64,000 bases of DNA, from positions 637,125 through 701,124 of the forward strand of contig NZ_BSDD01000002.1 in assembly GCF_030268065.1 (NCBI RefSeq), written 5' to 3'. The notes under the pieces were generated by a model. It ran no database searches. It saw only the letters and a program-made list of their open reading frames with translations, and was not told where the DNA came from. A program made the position numbers and the translations under genes. Origin of the DNA: Geothrix rubra (GTDB lineage: Bacteria; Acidobacteriota; Holophagae; Holophagales; Holophagaceae). Below, one piece after another: positions 55,087-63,857 of the stretch. Position 1 is the first letter of the stretch. Every line of letters starts with the position of its first letter.

Positions 55087-56460
55087 ATGGATCGCTTCAT
55101 CGGTCTGGCCGGAATCGTGGCCTTCATGGCCCTTGCGTACGCCCTGTCCCACCGGCGCAGCGCCATCCACTGGCGGACCGTGGCCTGGGGCCTCGGCCTG
55201 CAGTGGATCTTCGCGGTGGTGGTCCTGAAGGGGGCCTTCCTCTCCGGCCTGCTGGGCTTCCTCCCCTTCCCCCGCGGGGCCGGGTGGGTGGTGCTGGCCC
55301 TGATGTTCCTCCCCATGCTCCTCCGGCGCTTCGCGGGCTACGAGAACCGGACCCTCAACTGGTCCCTCTTCGCCGTCATCATCCTGGGCCTGCTGCGGGG
55401 CAACCTGGTGGGATCCACGTTCGACCGCATGCGGGTGGTGGTCCAGCACCTGATGGACTACGCCCATGCGGGGGCCAGCTTCGTCTTCGGCTCACTCTCC
55501 GACGGGCCCGGCGGGAAGGTGGGGATGGTCTTCGCCTTCGCCGTGCTGCCCACCATCATCTTCGTGGCGAGCATCTTCGCCGTCCTCTACTACCTGGGCG
55601 TGATGCAGTGGGTGGTGGGCGCCGCGGCCCGGGCCATGGGCCGGTTCCTCAAGGTCTCCGGCGCGGAGAGCGTGAACGTGGCCGCCAGCATCCTCATGGG
55701 CCAGACCGAGGCCCCCCTGACCATCCGGCCCTTCCTGACCCGCATGACCCGCAGCGAGCTGATGGTGGTCATGACCGCGGGGATGGCCCACGTCTCCGGC
55801 AGCATCATGGTGGCCTACGTGCAGGTGGCCCACGTGGACATCGTCCACCTGCTCACGGCCGTGATCATGACGGCGCCCGGAGCCGTGATGATGGCCAAGA
55901 TCCTGGAACCGGAGACCGAAACCCCCGAGACCAGCGGCGAGGTCAAGGTGGACATCCCCAACCACGATGCCAACGTCCTCGATGCGGCGGCCCGGGGCGC
56001 CTTCGAAGGCGGCCAGCTGGCCTTCAACGTGGCCGTGATGCTCATCGCCTTCATCGCCCTCATCTTCCTCATCAACGGCTTGATGCAGGCCATCCATCCG
56101 GGCTTCAGCCTGGAGTGGGTGCTGGGCTGGGTCTTCAAGGTGCCGGCCTTCCTCATGGGCGTGCCCTGGTCCGAGGCGGGCCAGGTGGGCGGCCTCCTGG
56201 GCAAGCGCATGGTGGTGAACGAGTTCGTGGCCTTCCTGGACCTGGGCCAGATGACCACGCTGTCGGCGAAGGCCAAGCTCATCTCCACCTTTGCGCTGTG
56301 CGGGTTCGCGAACTTCAGCAGCATCGCCATCCAGGTGGGCGGCATCGGCGCCCTGGCCCCGGAACGGCGGGGGGACCTCGCCCGGCTGGGCGTGCGGGCC
56401 ATGCTGGCGGGCACCCTCGCCAACTTCCTGAGCGCCTGCATCGCCGGCATCCTGAGCTGA
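55087..56460 (+). CDS. Concentrative nucleoside transporter (CNT family)
   Basis: The 457-residue inner-membrane protein has about ten hydrophobic segments and the CNT signatures: ILMGQTEAPLTIRPFL (substrate and Na+/H+ site), MTAGMAHVSGSIMVAYV, GALAPER and MVVNEFVAFLDL. It imports nucleosides with a cation gradient. The N-terminal three helices and central re-entrant loops are complete. No nucleoside catabolic gene is adjacent. Confidence 0.9.
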   Translation: MDRFIGLAGIVAFMALAYALSHRRSAIHWRTVAWGLGLQWIFAVVVLKGAFLSGLLGFLPFPRGAGWVVLALMFLPMLLRRFAGYENRTLNWSLFAVIILGLLRGNLVGSTFDRMRVVVQHLMDYAHAGASFVFGSLSDGPGGKVGMVFAFAVLPTIIFVASIFAVLYYLGVMQWVVGAAARAMGRFLKVSGAESVNVAASILMGQTEAPLTIRPFLTRMTRSELMVVMTAGMAHVSGSIMVAYVQVAHVDIVHLLTAVIMTAPGAVMMAKILEPETETPETSGEVKVDIPNHDANVLDAAARGAFEGGQLAFNVAVMLIAFIALIFLINGLMQAIHPGFSLEWVLGWVFKVPAFLMGVPWSEAGQVGGLLGKRMVVNEFVAFLDLGQMTTLSAKAKLISTFALCGFANFSSIAIQVGGIGALAPERRGDLARLGVRAMLAGTLANFLSACIAGILS

Positions 56461-56536
56461 TCGGAAAAAAAAGTCTAAACAGCCAGCCCTCCAGCTTGGC
56501 CCCCGAACTGCCGATGGGAACCGGGTGGAGGTTCCC

Positions 56537-57040
56537 ATGTCCAAGTCCCGTCCGGCTCTCCTGGCCCTGGTCATGCTTTCGGCTTCGCTGCTCTCCGCCG
56601 GCGACTACGAGGCGCTGCTCGGCGCCATGCGCAAGGCCTGGCCGGGCCGCTCCAGCGTGGCCGTCGTCTGCGATGCCAACGCCAGCCGGGCCGCCCTGAA
56701 CGCCCTCACGGCCGCGGCCAGCGGCATGCGGGTGCTCGTGGTGGACGTGAAGGGACCCCAGGACATGGGCAAGGCCATCGGGACCCTGAGCGGGCACAAG
56801 CCCGATGCCGTCGTCCTCCTGGAGGGCGACCACGTGGCCGGCGACGGTTCCTCCGCCGCCAGCTTCCTCATCCAGCGCATGGCCGCCCAGAAGGTGCCCA
56901 CGGCCGCCACCACGGAGGCGGGCGCCAAGCAGGGAGCCGCCCTGGCCATCGGCTCCGGCACCGGCGGCAAGCTGCTCTGCAACGCCAAGGTGGCCGCCGT
57001 CGCCGGCGTCCCCGTGCCGGCGGGCGCAACGTCCCTCTGA
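56537..57040 (+). CDS. Secreted periplasmic protein, unknown; substrate-binding-like fold
   Basis: The 167-residue protein has a signal peptide (ending LLSAG) and an alpha/beta region: SVAVVCDANASRAALNALTAA, MRVLVVDVKGPQDMGKAIG and PDAVVLLEGDHVAG, then a Gly/Ala-rich end (IGSGTGGKLLCNAKVAAVAG). The arrangement recalls half of an ABC substrate-binding (BMP/YrrP-like) fold, but assignment is weak. GGAGGTTCCC precedes ATG 56537. It stops 13 bases before the convergent pssA end. Confidence 0.6.
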   Translation: MSKSRPALLALVMLSASLLSAGDYEALLGAMRKAWPGRSSVAVVCDANASRAALNALTAAASGMRVLVVDVKGPQDMGKAIGTLSGHKPDAVVLLEGDHVAGDGSSAASFLIQRMAAQKVPTAATTEAGAKQGAALAIGSGTGGKLLCNAKVAAVAGVPVPAGATSL

Positions 57041-57053
57041 ACCGTTCCGGGTC

Positions 57054-57896
57054 TCAGTGGATGACGGGTTCCATCTCCTCCGCCCCGTCGTGGGGCGGGA
57101 GGATGCCCCGCCAGCCCGCCTTCCAGGCCACGTTGAGGGCCAGGCCCAGCAGGATGTAGGTGGCGAAGAAGCCCACGAAGAAGCGCTGCTGGAACAGGAT
57201 CATCAGGGCGAAGAGCAGGACGATGGACAGGCTGGTGAACATGGCCGCCCGGGGGCTGCCCGCCCGCTTCTTGAAGCTGGGGAAGCGGATCGTGGACACC
57301 ATCAGCAGCCCCACGATGAAGAGCACCGCGGCGAAGAGGTAGGCGTGGAGGGCCGAGGCCGGGGGCGTCGGGCGCCAGATGATGATGGAGGCCACCACGG
57401 CGGCGCCGGCGGGGATGGGCAGGCCCACGAAGTAGCGGGGGTCCACGGAGCCCACCTGGACGTTGAACCGCGCCAGGCGCAGGGCCCCGCAGGCCGTGAA
57501 CACGAAGCAGGCGGCCCAGCCCGCGGCGCGGATGTGGGAGTCGTGGATGCCCATCTGGAAGAAGCCGTACCGGTAGGCGAGGATGGCGGGCGCCATGCCG
57601 AAGCTCACGACGTCGGCCAGGCTGTCCAGCTGGACGCCGAACTCCGTGGCGGTGTTGGTGGCCCGGGCCACGCGGCCGTCCAGCCCGTCGAAGACCCCGG
57701 CCAGCACCAGCAGGCCCGCCGCCCAGAGGAAGAAGCGTTCCGGGGTGGCGCCTGCGGCGTTGATGGACATGACCACGCTGGAGAAGCCGCAGAACACCGA
57801 GGCCATGGTGATGCTGGAGGGCAGCACGAACATGGAGCGCCGGACGGCGCGGATGCGGCGGGCTTTGCGTTCTTCGGGGCTGAGGCGGGGTCGCAT
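57054..57896 (-). CDS. pssA: CDP-diacylglycerol-serine O-phosphatidyltransferase
   Basis: The 280-residue inner-membrane enzyme makes phosphatidylserine, precursor of phosphatidylethanolamine. The CDP-alcohol phosphotransferase motif is complete: DGLDGRVAR then EFGVQLDSLAD (D-x2-D-G-x2-A-R-x8-G-x3-D-x3-D). Seven or eight membrane segments follow a basic N-terminus (RLSPEERKARRIRAVRR). It is divergent from mnmG with 102 bases between. No decarboxylase gene is adjacent. Confidence 0.93.
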   Translation of the reverse strand: MRPRLSPEERKARRIRAVRRSMFVLPSSITMASVFCGFSSVVMSINAAGATPERFFLWAAGLLVLAGVFDGLDGRVARATNTATEFGVQLDSLADVVSFGMAPAILAYRYGFFQMGIHDSHIRAAGWAACFVFTACGALRLARFNVQVGSVDPRYFVGLPIPAGAAVVASIIIWRPTPPASALHAYLFAAVLFIVGLLMVSTIRFPSFKKRAGSPRAAMFTSLSIVLLFALMILFQQRFFVGFFATYILLGLALNVAWKAGWRGILPPHDGAEEMEPVIH

Positions 57897-57998
57897 GGGA
57901 AAAGTCTCTCACAGTCCTCCGGAATCCAAGGATGGGCCGATCCCGGGGCCATGCCCGGGGAAACGCGCCCCGGTATGCTTGCTACCTCCGGAGGGCGA

Positions 57999-59882
57999 TT
58001 GAAGCGGATCGTGGTCATCGGCGGCGGACATGCCGGGATCGAGGCGGCGTACATCGCCGCCCGCATGGGCCTGGACACGACCCTGCTCACCATGAACCTG
58101 GACCAGATCGGCCAGATGAGCTGCAACCCCAGCATCGGCGGCGTGGGGAAGGGCCACATGGTGCGGGAGCTGGACGCCCTCGGGGGCGCCATGGGCCGCC
58201 TCATCGACGCCACGGGCATCCACTTCCGCATCCTGAACGAGAGCCGGGGTCTGGCCGTGCGCGGACCGCGGGCCCAGGCGGACAAGGTGAAGTACCGCAT
58301 CGCCGCGCGGCGCCTGCTGGAGGGCACGCCGCGCCTGAAGCTCCGCCAGGGCACGGCCGCGGCCCTCCTGTGGGAGGCGGGCACCCGGGGCCTGCGCGGC
58401 GTGGAGCTCCTGGACGGCTCGATCCTCCCCTGCGAGGCGGTGGTGGTCACCAGCGGGACCTTCCTGAACGGCCGGATCCTCATCGGCGAACGGCGGCTGG
58501 AGGCGGGGCGGGCCGGCGAGCCCGCCAGCACCCACCTGGCCGAGCAGCTGAGGGCCCTCGGCCTCCGGAACCGCCGCCTGAAGACGGGGACCAGCCCCCG
58601 TCTGGCCCGGGCCAGCATCGACTTCACCCGCCTCCAGGTGCAGCCGGGGGACGATCCGCCCCGTCCCTTCAGCTTCTTCAGCGAGGGCATCCCCCAGCCC
58701 CAGGTGCCCTGCCACATCGTGCACACCACACCCGCGACCGAGGCCGTCGTCCGGGAGAACCTCGGCCGGTCGAGCCTCTACGGGGGGCACATCGAGGGCG
58801 TCGGGCCCCGCTACTGTCCCTCCATCGAGGACAAGTTCGTGAAGTTCCCCGACAAGGGCCACCACCAGATCTTCGTGGAGCCCGAGAGCCTGGAGACCGA
58901 GGAGATCTACCTGGCGGGCCTGTCCACCTCCATGCCCCCAGAGGTGCAGCTGCGCATGGTGCGAAGCCTGCCGGGGTTCGAGCAGGCCGAGATCCTGAGG
59001 CCCGGCTACGCCATCGAGTACGACAGCTTCGATCCCCTGCAGCTGGACCGGAACCTGTCCGTCCATGGCCTGGAGGGCGTCTGGTTCGCGGGCCAGATCA
59101 ACGGCACCACCGGCTACGAGGAGGCTGCGGGCCAGGGGCTCCTGGCCGGGATCAACGCCGCGCGGTGGCTGCAGGGCCGGGAGCCGATGGTGCTGGGCCG
59201 GGACCAGGCCTACCTGGGCGTGATGGTGGACGATCTGGTCACCAAGGGGACCGACGAGCCCTACCGGATGCTCACGGCCCGGGCCGAGCACCGTCTGAGC
59301 CTGGCCTGCGACCTGGCGGACGCCCGCCTGCTGCCGGTGGCCCGGGAGGTTGGCAGCCTCACGCCGGCGGAACAGGCCCGGGTGGAGGCCAAGCTGGCGC
59401 GCCGGGAGCGCCTGCGGGCCCAGTGCGGGGCGGCCTGGGTCACGCAGACCAGTCCCTTCGGGCCCGTGGCGGCGCGGGCCGAGCTGCGCCTGGATGCGGG
59501 GCTGAGCCTCTCGGACTTCCTGCGTCGCCAGCAGCTGACGTCGGCCGATGCGGACGAGTGTCTCGGCCGCCTGGAAGGCTGGGCGGCGCCCCAGCCCGGA
59601 TGGGACCCGGCCCTGGAGCGGGACCTGCTCCTCTTCGAGCTCCGCTACGCCGGCTACCGCGAGCGGGAGGCCCGCCTGCTCGAGGGCCACCGGGCCTGGG
59701 ACCATGTGCGGATCCCCGCGGACTTCCGGGTGGAACACCTGCCGGGGCTTTCCACGGAAGTGAAGGAGAAGCTGAAGCTGCATCGGCCCGAGACCCTGGG
59801 CCAGGCCAGCCGCATCCCGGGCATCACCCCGGCGGCGGTGACCCTCCTCCACCTGGTCATCGATCGGTCCAAAGCCATATAA
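57999..59882 (+). CDS. mnmG: tRNA uridine-5-carboxymethylaminomethyl modification enzyme MnmG (GidA)
   Basis: The 627-residue FAD enzyme works with MnmE to modify U34 of tRNAs. It has the FAD-binding GGGHAGIEAAYIAARMG at the N-terminus, SCNPSIGGVGKGHMV, GPRAQADKVKYR, GTFLNGRILIG, INGTTGYEEAAGQGLLAGINAA and, at the C-terminus, HRPETLGQASRIPGITPAA. TTG 57999 is chosen because CCGGAGGG stands just before it; ATG 57975, in frame, lacks a ribosome site. mnmE is not in the window. Confidence 0.95.
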   Translation: MKRIVVIGGGHAGIEAAYIAARMGLDTTLLTMNLDQIGQMSCNPSIGGVGKGHMVRELDALGGAMGRLIDATGIHFRILNESRGLAVRGPRAQADKVKYRIAARRLLEGTPRLKLRQGTAAALLWEAGTRGLRGVELLDGSILPCEAVVVTSGTFLNGRILIGERRLEAGRAGEPASTHLAEQLRALGLRNRRLKTGTSPRLARASIDFTRLQVQPGDDPPRPFSFFSEGIPQPQVPCHIVHTTPATEAVVRENLGRSSLYGGHIEGVGPRYCPSIEDKFVKFPDKGHHQIFVEPESLETEEIYLAGLSTSMPPEVQLRMVRSLPGFEQAEILRPGYAIEYDSFDPLQLDRNLSVHGLEGVWFAGQINGTTGYEEAAGQGLLAGINAARWLQGREPMVLGRDQAYLGVMVDDLVTKGTDEPYRMLTARAEHRLSLACDLADARLLPVAREVGSLTPAEQARVEAKLARRERLRAQCGAAWVTQTSPFGPVAARAELRLDAGLSLSDFLRRQQLTSADADECLGRLEGWAAPQPGWDPALERDLLLFELRYAGYREREARLLEGHRAWDHVRIPADFRVEHLPGLSTEVKEKLKLHRPETLGQASRIPGITPAAVTLLHLVIDRSKAI

Positions 59883-59902
59883 CCAAGTTGTGATTCCGGT
59901 CC

Positions 59903-59933
59903 TTGACCTTTCATGTAACTGGAAACTTATTCT
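59903..59933 (+). promoter_or_regulatory. MerR-type promoter with 19-bp spacer for the copper operon
   Basis: TTGACC (59903-59908) and TATTCT (59928-59933) are separated by 19 bp, the over-long spacing characteristic of promoters that MerR-family activators untwist. The spacer holds the interrupted dyad TTTCA-TGTAAC-TGGAAA. The start codon of merR is 26 bases downstream. Confidence 0.8.
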
Positions 59934-59959
59934 GAGGGCCTGACCAGGGAGGTCCGCAC

Positions 59960-60424
59960 ATGGCTGCCGCCGAAGTCTCCACGCTCCGTCCCATCAAACT
60001 CCTGAAGATCGGCCAGCTGGCCAAGCTGACGGGCATTTCCGCGCGGAACCTGCGCTTCTACGCGGACACCGGCGTGTTCGGGGAACTGCCGCGGTCCCCC
60101 AAGGGCTACCGCCTCTTTCCGCCGGAGGCCATGCACTGGGTCCGCATGCTGCGGGCCGCTCAGGCCGCCGGCTTCACCCTCGAGGAGGTGGAGCACCTCC
60201 TGCGCGCCCTGCGGCAGGACACGGTGCCCTGCCAGCACGTGCGCCAGGCCCTGGGCGAGAAGCTCTCGGCCCTGGAGGCCAAGCTCAGCGAGATCCAGCT
60301 GCTCGTGGAGGTGCTCCGCATCACCCTGAACACGCCCGACGGCGCCAACAGCGAGCTGGGCTGCAACCTGATGGAAATCCTGCTGGCCCAGGCCGAGCGC
60401 CTGCCCGCCCTGGCCCGCGCCTGA
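59960..60424 (+). CDS. MerR-family metal-responsive regulator, probably copper
   Basis: The 154-residue regulator has the MerR winged helix (LLKIGQLAKLTGISARNLRFY, GELPRSPKGYRLF, about 15-65), a coiled dimerisation helix (about 90-125) and C-terminal cysteines (CQHV about 94, GCNLME about 133), candidate metal ligands. It lies behind a promoter with a 19-bp spacer and leads directly into a metal chaperone and copper ATPase, so Cu(I) sensing (CueR-like) is the likely role; Ag or Zn cannot be excluded. Confidence 0.88.
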   Translation: MAAAEVSTLRPIKLLKIGQLAKLTGISARNLRFYADTGVFGELPRSPKGYRLFPPEAMHWVRMLRAAQAAGFTLEEVEHLLRALRQDTVPCQHVRQALGEKLSALEAKLSEIQLLVEVLRITLNTPDGANSELGCNLMEILLAQAERLPALARA

Positions 60425-60437
60425 ACCCGGAGACGTC

Positions 60438-60644
60438 ATGAGCATCGAGACCTACACCGTGAAGGGCATGACCTGCGGCGGCTGCGTCCGCCACGTGGAG
60501 AAGGCCCTCAAGGCCACGCCCGGCGTCAGCGCCGTCACGGTTGATCTGGCGAGCGCCAGCGCGACCGTGGAAGGGGACGCCAGCTTCGAGATCCTGGTCG
60601 CCCAGGTGGCCGAGGCCGGCTACGAGATGAGCCGGAAGGCCTGA
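60438..60644 (+). CDS. Heavy-metal-associated (CopZ-like) chaperone
   Basis: The 68-residue protein is a single HMA domain with the metal motif GMTCGGC (Cys about 13 and 16), followed by the typical PGVSAVTVDLASASATVEG. It carries Cu(I) to the ATPase encoded next. GGAGACGTC precedes the ATG. It follows merR by 13 bases in the same transcript. Confidence 0.92.
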   Translation: MSIETYTVKGMTCGGCVRHVEKALKATPGVSAVTVDLASASATVEGDASFEILVAQVAEAGYEMSRKA

Positions 60645-60681
60645 TCCGCCCCAGGGACCCCGGGGGTCCCCCGGAGGGAAC

Positions 60682-62796
60682 GTGAGCACAGAGACCTACG
60701 CCGTCGGCGGCATGACCTGCGCGAGCTGCGTGCGGCACGTGGAGAAGGCGCTCCGGACCACCCCCGGCGTCTCCTCCGTGGTGGTGAACCTCGCCACCAA
60801 CCAGGCCACCGTGGAGGGCGACGCCACCTTCGAGGCCCTGGCTGAACGGGTGGCCGACGCGGGCTACCAGCTGGATCGCCCCACCCGGGAGGAGGGTGCC
60901 GCGGGGCCGGAAGGGGACCTGGGGCCGGCCCGCCTGCGGATGGGGGTGGCGTTGGGGCTCACCGCGCCCCTGTTCCTGGGCATGGTGCCCGGGCTCGGGA
61001 TCCACCTGCCGGGGGGGCTCCAGGCCCTCCTGTCGGCGCCGGTGGTGTTCTGGGCGGGTGGGGGCTTCTTCCGGCGTGCGGCCCGCCAGGCGCGCCACGG
61101 CCAGGCCTCCATGGACACCCTCATCGCCCTCGGCTCAGGCGTGGCCTGGACGTTCGCCGTGGCCGAATGGCTGGGGGGCTCCCATCACCTGAGCTTCGAG
61201 ACGGCCTCCGCCCTGGTGGCCTTCCTCCTCACGGGCAAGTACCTGGAGGCGCGGGCCAAGACCAGGGCGACCGACGCCCTCAAGGAACTGCTCTCCCTGG
61301 CGCCGCCCACGGCCCTTCGGCTGGGCCCGGATGGGTCGGTCACCGAAGTGCCCGTGATCGCCCTGCAGAAGGGGGACCGGGTGCGGATCCTCCCCGGCCA
61401 TGCGGTGCCTGCGGATGGCCGGATCGCTGCGGGCCAGGCGGAGGTGGACGAATCCATGCTCACGGGCGAGCCCCTGCCCGTGCCCAAGGCCGCGGGGGAG
61501 GCGCTGGTGGCCGGCACGGTCGTCCATGGCGCGGCCCTCGAGATGGAGGTCCTGGCCGTGGGCTCGGAGACCCAGCTGGCCCGGATGGCGCACCTGGTGG
61601 CCCAGGCCCAGGGGTCGAAGGCCCCGGCCCAGGACCTCGCGGACCGAATCAGCGCCGTCTTCGTGCCGGGCATCCTGCTCCTCGCGCTGCTCACCCTGGG
61701 AGGCTGGTGGTGGACCCAGGGCAGCCTGGCGCTGGCCTGGCGTCCAGCCGTGACGCTGCTGGTCATCGCCTGCCCCTGCGCCCTGGGACTGGCCACGCCC
61801 GTGGCCGTGATGGTGGGGCTCGGGGCCGCGGCCCGGAAGGGTGTCCTCGTGCGGGACGCCGCGGCCCTGGAGGCCCTCGGCAAGGCCACGGACCTGGCCT
61901 TCGACAAGACGGGAACCCTCACGGAGGGCCGGCCCCGCCTCCGGACGGTGCAGGTGCTGGGCGGGCTGGACACGGCGGAGCTGCTGGCCATCGCGGCCAG
62001 CCTGGAGCGGGATTCGGAGCATCCCATCGCCCGGGGCCTGGTGGCGGCCCATGGGGGCGCCCTCCGGCCCGTGGAGGGCTTCCGGGCCCACCCCGGCGGA
62101 GGCATCAGCGGATCGGTGGCCGGCACGGCCTATCGTTTGGGCAGTGCGGCATTCCTGGGCGTGGCCTTTCCGACCGAGGATCCCGATGGAACCTCCGTCG
62201 GACTGGCGGGCCCCACCGGACTGCTGGGCGTCTTCGTGCTGGGGGACCGCCTCCGTCCGGAGGCGTCGGCCGTGGTGGCGAGGCTGCGCGGCCAGGGACT
62301 CCGCCTGCACCTCTTCACGGGCGACCGGGAGGCGCCGGGACGGGCCATGGCCCAGGCGGCGGGGATCGATTCGGTGGCGGCGGGCCTGCGGCCCGAGGAG
62401 AAGCTCGAACGGATCAAGGCCCTCCAGGCCTCGGGGGCGGTGGTGGGTTTCGTGGGCGACGGGGTGAATGACGCGCCGGCCCTGGCCCAGGCGGACTGCG
62501 GGATCGCCATGGGTTCGGGCGCGGGCCAGCAGGGCACTGGCGCGGCCATGGCTGCGGCGCCGCTGGTGCTGCTTCGGGCCGGGCTGGAGCCGGTGCTGGA
62601 GGCCCGGCGCCTGGCCGACCGGACCGCGCGGATCATCCGGCAGAACCTGGGGTGGGCCTTCGGCTACAACCTCGTGCTCGTGCCCCTGGCCGCCTTCGGC
62701 CAGCTGGAGCGGTTCGGGGGCCCCATGCTGGCCGGCCTCGCCATGGGCCTGAGCTCGCTGACGGTGGTGCTCAACGCGCTGCGGCTCCGGCGCTAG
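60682..62796 (+). CDS. copA: Copper-translocating P-type ATPase CopA
   Basis: The 704-residue inner-membrane P1B-ATPase exports Cu(I). It begins with one HMA domain (GMTCASC, about 11-17), then membrane helices, the actuator motif LTGEPLPV, the CPC site IACPCALGLA (about 363), phosphorylation site FDKTGTLTEG (about 407), SEHPIARGL and hinge GDGVNDAPALAQAD (about 592). The end MGLSSLTVVLNALRLRR has the M-x2-SS pattern of copper ATPases. GTG start with GGAGGGAACGTG; the preceding gap of 37 bases contains CCGGGGGTCCCCCGG, a possible attenuating hairpin. The stop overlaps galU by CTAG. Confidence 0.95.
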   Translation: MSTETYAVGGMTCASCVRHVEKALRTTPGVSSVVVNLATNQATVEGDATFEALAERVADAGYQLDRPTREEGAAGPEGDLGPARLRMGVALGLTAPLFLGMVPGLGIHLPGGLQALLSAPVVFWAGGGFFRRAARQARHGQASMDTLIALGSGVAWTFAVAEWLGGSHHLSFETASALVAFLLTGKYLEARAKTRATDALKELLSLAPPTALRLGPDGSVTEVPVIALQKGDRVRILPGHAVPADGRIAAGQAEVDESMLTGEPLPVPKAAGEALVAGTVVHGAALEMEVLAVGSETQLARMAHLVAQAQGSKAPAQDLADRISAVFVPGILLLALLTLGGWWWTQGSLALAWRPAVTLLVIACPCALGLATPVAVMVGLGAAARKGVLVRDAAALEALGKATDLAFDKTGTLTEGRPRLRTVQVLGGLDTAELLAIAASLERDSEHPIARGLVAAHGGALRPVEGFRAHPGGGISGSVAGTAYRLGSAAFLGVAFPTEDPDGTSVGLAGPTGLLGVFVLGDRLRPEASAVVARLRGQGLRLHLFTGDREAPGRAMAQAAGIDSVAAGLRPEEKLERIKALQASGAVVGFVGDGVNDAPALAQADCGIAMGSGAGQQGTGAAMAAAPLVLLRAGLEPVLEARRLADRTARIIRQNLGWAFGYNLVLVPLAAFGQLERFGGPMLAGLAMGLSSLTVVLNALRLRR

Positions 62797-63665
62797 AGCG
62801 TGACCGCCAGATCCTTCAGGTAGGCCGCGAACGCCTCCCGGAGATCCGCGCGCTTGAGGGCGAATTCCACGTTGGCCTTCAGGTACTCGAGCTTGTCCCC
62901 CGTGTCGTAGCGCTTGGCGGGGATGGGAGCGGCCACGAGCTGGCCTTCCTGGGCGAGGCGCGCGAGAGCGTCCGTGAGCTGGTACTCGCCGCCGACCCCC
63001 GGCTCCAGGTGCGCAAGGTGCTCGAACACCCGCGGGGTGAGCACGTACCGGCCCACCACGGCCCAGCGGCTGGGGGCCTTCTCCGGAGTGGGTTTTTCGA
63101 CAATGGCTGTCACATCCCAGGCATTCTCGTGATCCTTCGGCGCATTCACGATGCCGTAGCGCGAGACGTGGTCCTCGAGGACTTCCTGGACGCCCACCAC
63201 CGACTTGCCCGTGGCGTGGAAGGCGGCGATCAGCGCCTCGAGCGCGGAATCCCGCTCGTCGAAGACGTCGTCACCGAGCAGGAGGGCGAAGGGCTCGTCC
63301 CCGATGGCGTGGCGGGCGCAGAGGACGGCGTGGCCCAGCCCGAGGGGTTCCCCCTGGCGCACGTAGGCGAACTGGGCCAGGTGCGTGATGCCCTGGATCT
63401 GGTCGAGATCGCTCTGCTTCCCGCGGCGGCGGAGCGTGTCCTCCAGCTCGTAGGCCACATCGAAGTGGTTCTCGATGGCCTGCTTGCCCCGCCCCGTCAC
63501 CAGCACCAGGTGCTCGACCCCGGCCCGGATGGCCTCCTCCACCACGTGTTGGATGACCGGCTTGTCCACCAGCGGCAGCATCTCCTTCGGCTGGGCCTTC
63601 GTGGCGGGCAGGAACCGCGTGCCCAGCCCGGCGACGGGGATGACGGCCTTGCGGATGCGGGTCAT
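62793..63665 (-). CDS. galU: UTP-glucose-1-phosphate uridylyltransferase
   Basis: The 290-residue enzyme makes UDP-glucose for polysaccharides and cell envelope. Motifs: KAVIPVAGLGTRFLPATKAQPK (nucleotide binding; note the normal GLGTR), LPLVDKPVIQHVVEEA, GLGHAVLCA, FALLLGDDVF and the DTGDKLEYLKANVEFAL end. ATG 63665 follows CAGGGAGGCACC. It converges on copA and shares CTAG as a stop overlap. UDP-glucose would feed the glycosyltransferases encoded at 36.8-41.7 kb. Confidence 0.95.
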   Translation of the reverse strand: MTRIRKAVIPVAGLGTRFLPATKAQPKEMLPLVDKPVIQHVVEEAIRAGVEHLVLVTGRGKQAIENHFDVAYELEDTLRRRGKQSDLDQIQGITHLAQFAYVRQGEPLGLGHAVLCARHAIGDEPFALLLGDDVFDERDSALEALIAAFHATGKSVVGVQEVLEDHVSRYGIVNAPKDHENAWDVTAIVEKPTPEKAPSRWAVVGRYVLTPRVFEHLAHLEPGVGGEYQLTDALARLAQEGQLVAAPIPAKRYDTGDKLEYLKANVEFALKRADLREAFAAYLKDLAVTL

Positions 63666-63749
63666 GGTGCCTCCCTGGCAGGGGTGGGATGCCTCCATGA
63701 TGGACCACCCTGCGCGGGGCGGGGGGTGGTTCCGCGGGGCAGGCCCTCG

Positions 63750-63776
63750 CAAAACCCAGATACAACGCGGGTTTTG
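63750..63776. repeat. Inverted repeat upstream of galU
   Basis: CAAAACCC (63750-63757) pairs with GGGTTTTG (63769-63776) around 11 bases. It lies between the galU start and the stable-RNA promoter, where it could act as a barrier hairpin or an operator. No function can be assigned from sequence alone. Confidence 0.4.
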
Positions 63777-63829
63777 AGCCCCGGGTAGTGAAGATGCAGG
63801 CGCGGCGGGCCCTCCCGAAAAATTTCCGC

Positions 63830-63857
63830 TTGCGTCGGGAGGCCGCTGTGGTAGTCT
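63830..63857 (+). promoter_or_regulatory. Probable strong promoter of an RNA operon
   Basis: TTGCGT (63830-63835) and TAGTCT (63852-63857) are separated by 16 bp, and an A/T patch (GAAAAATTT, 63817-63825) lies just upstream like an UP element. No protein-coding frame follows before the right edge, fitting a stable-RNA transcript. Confidence 0.55.
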
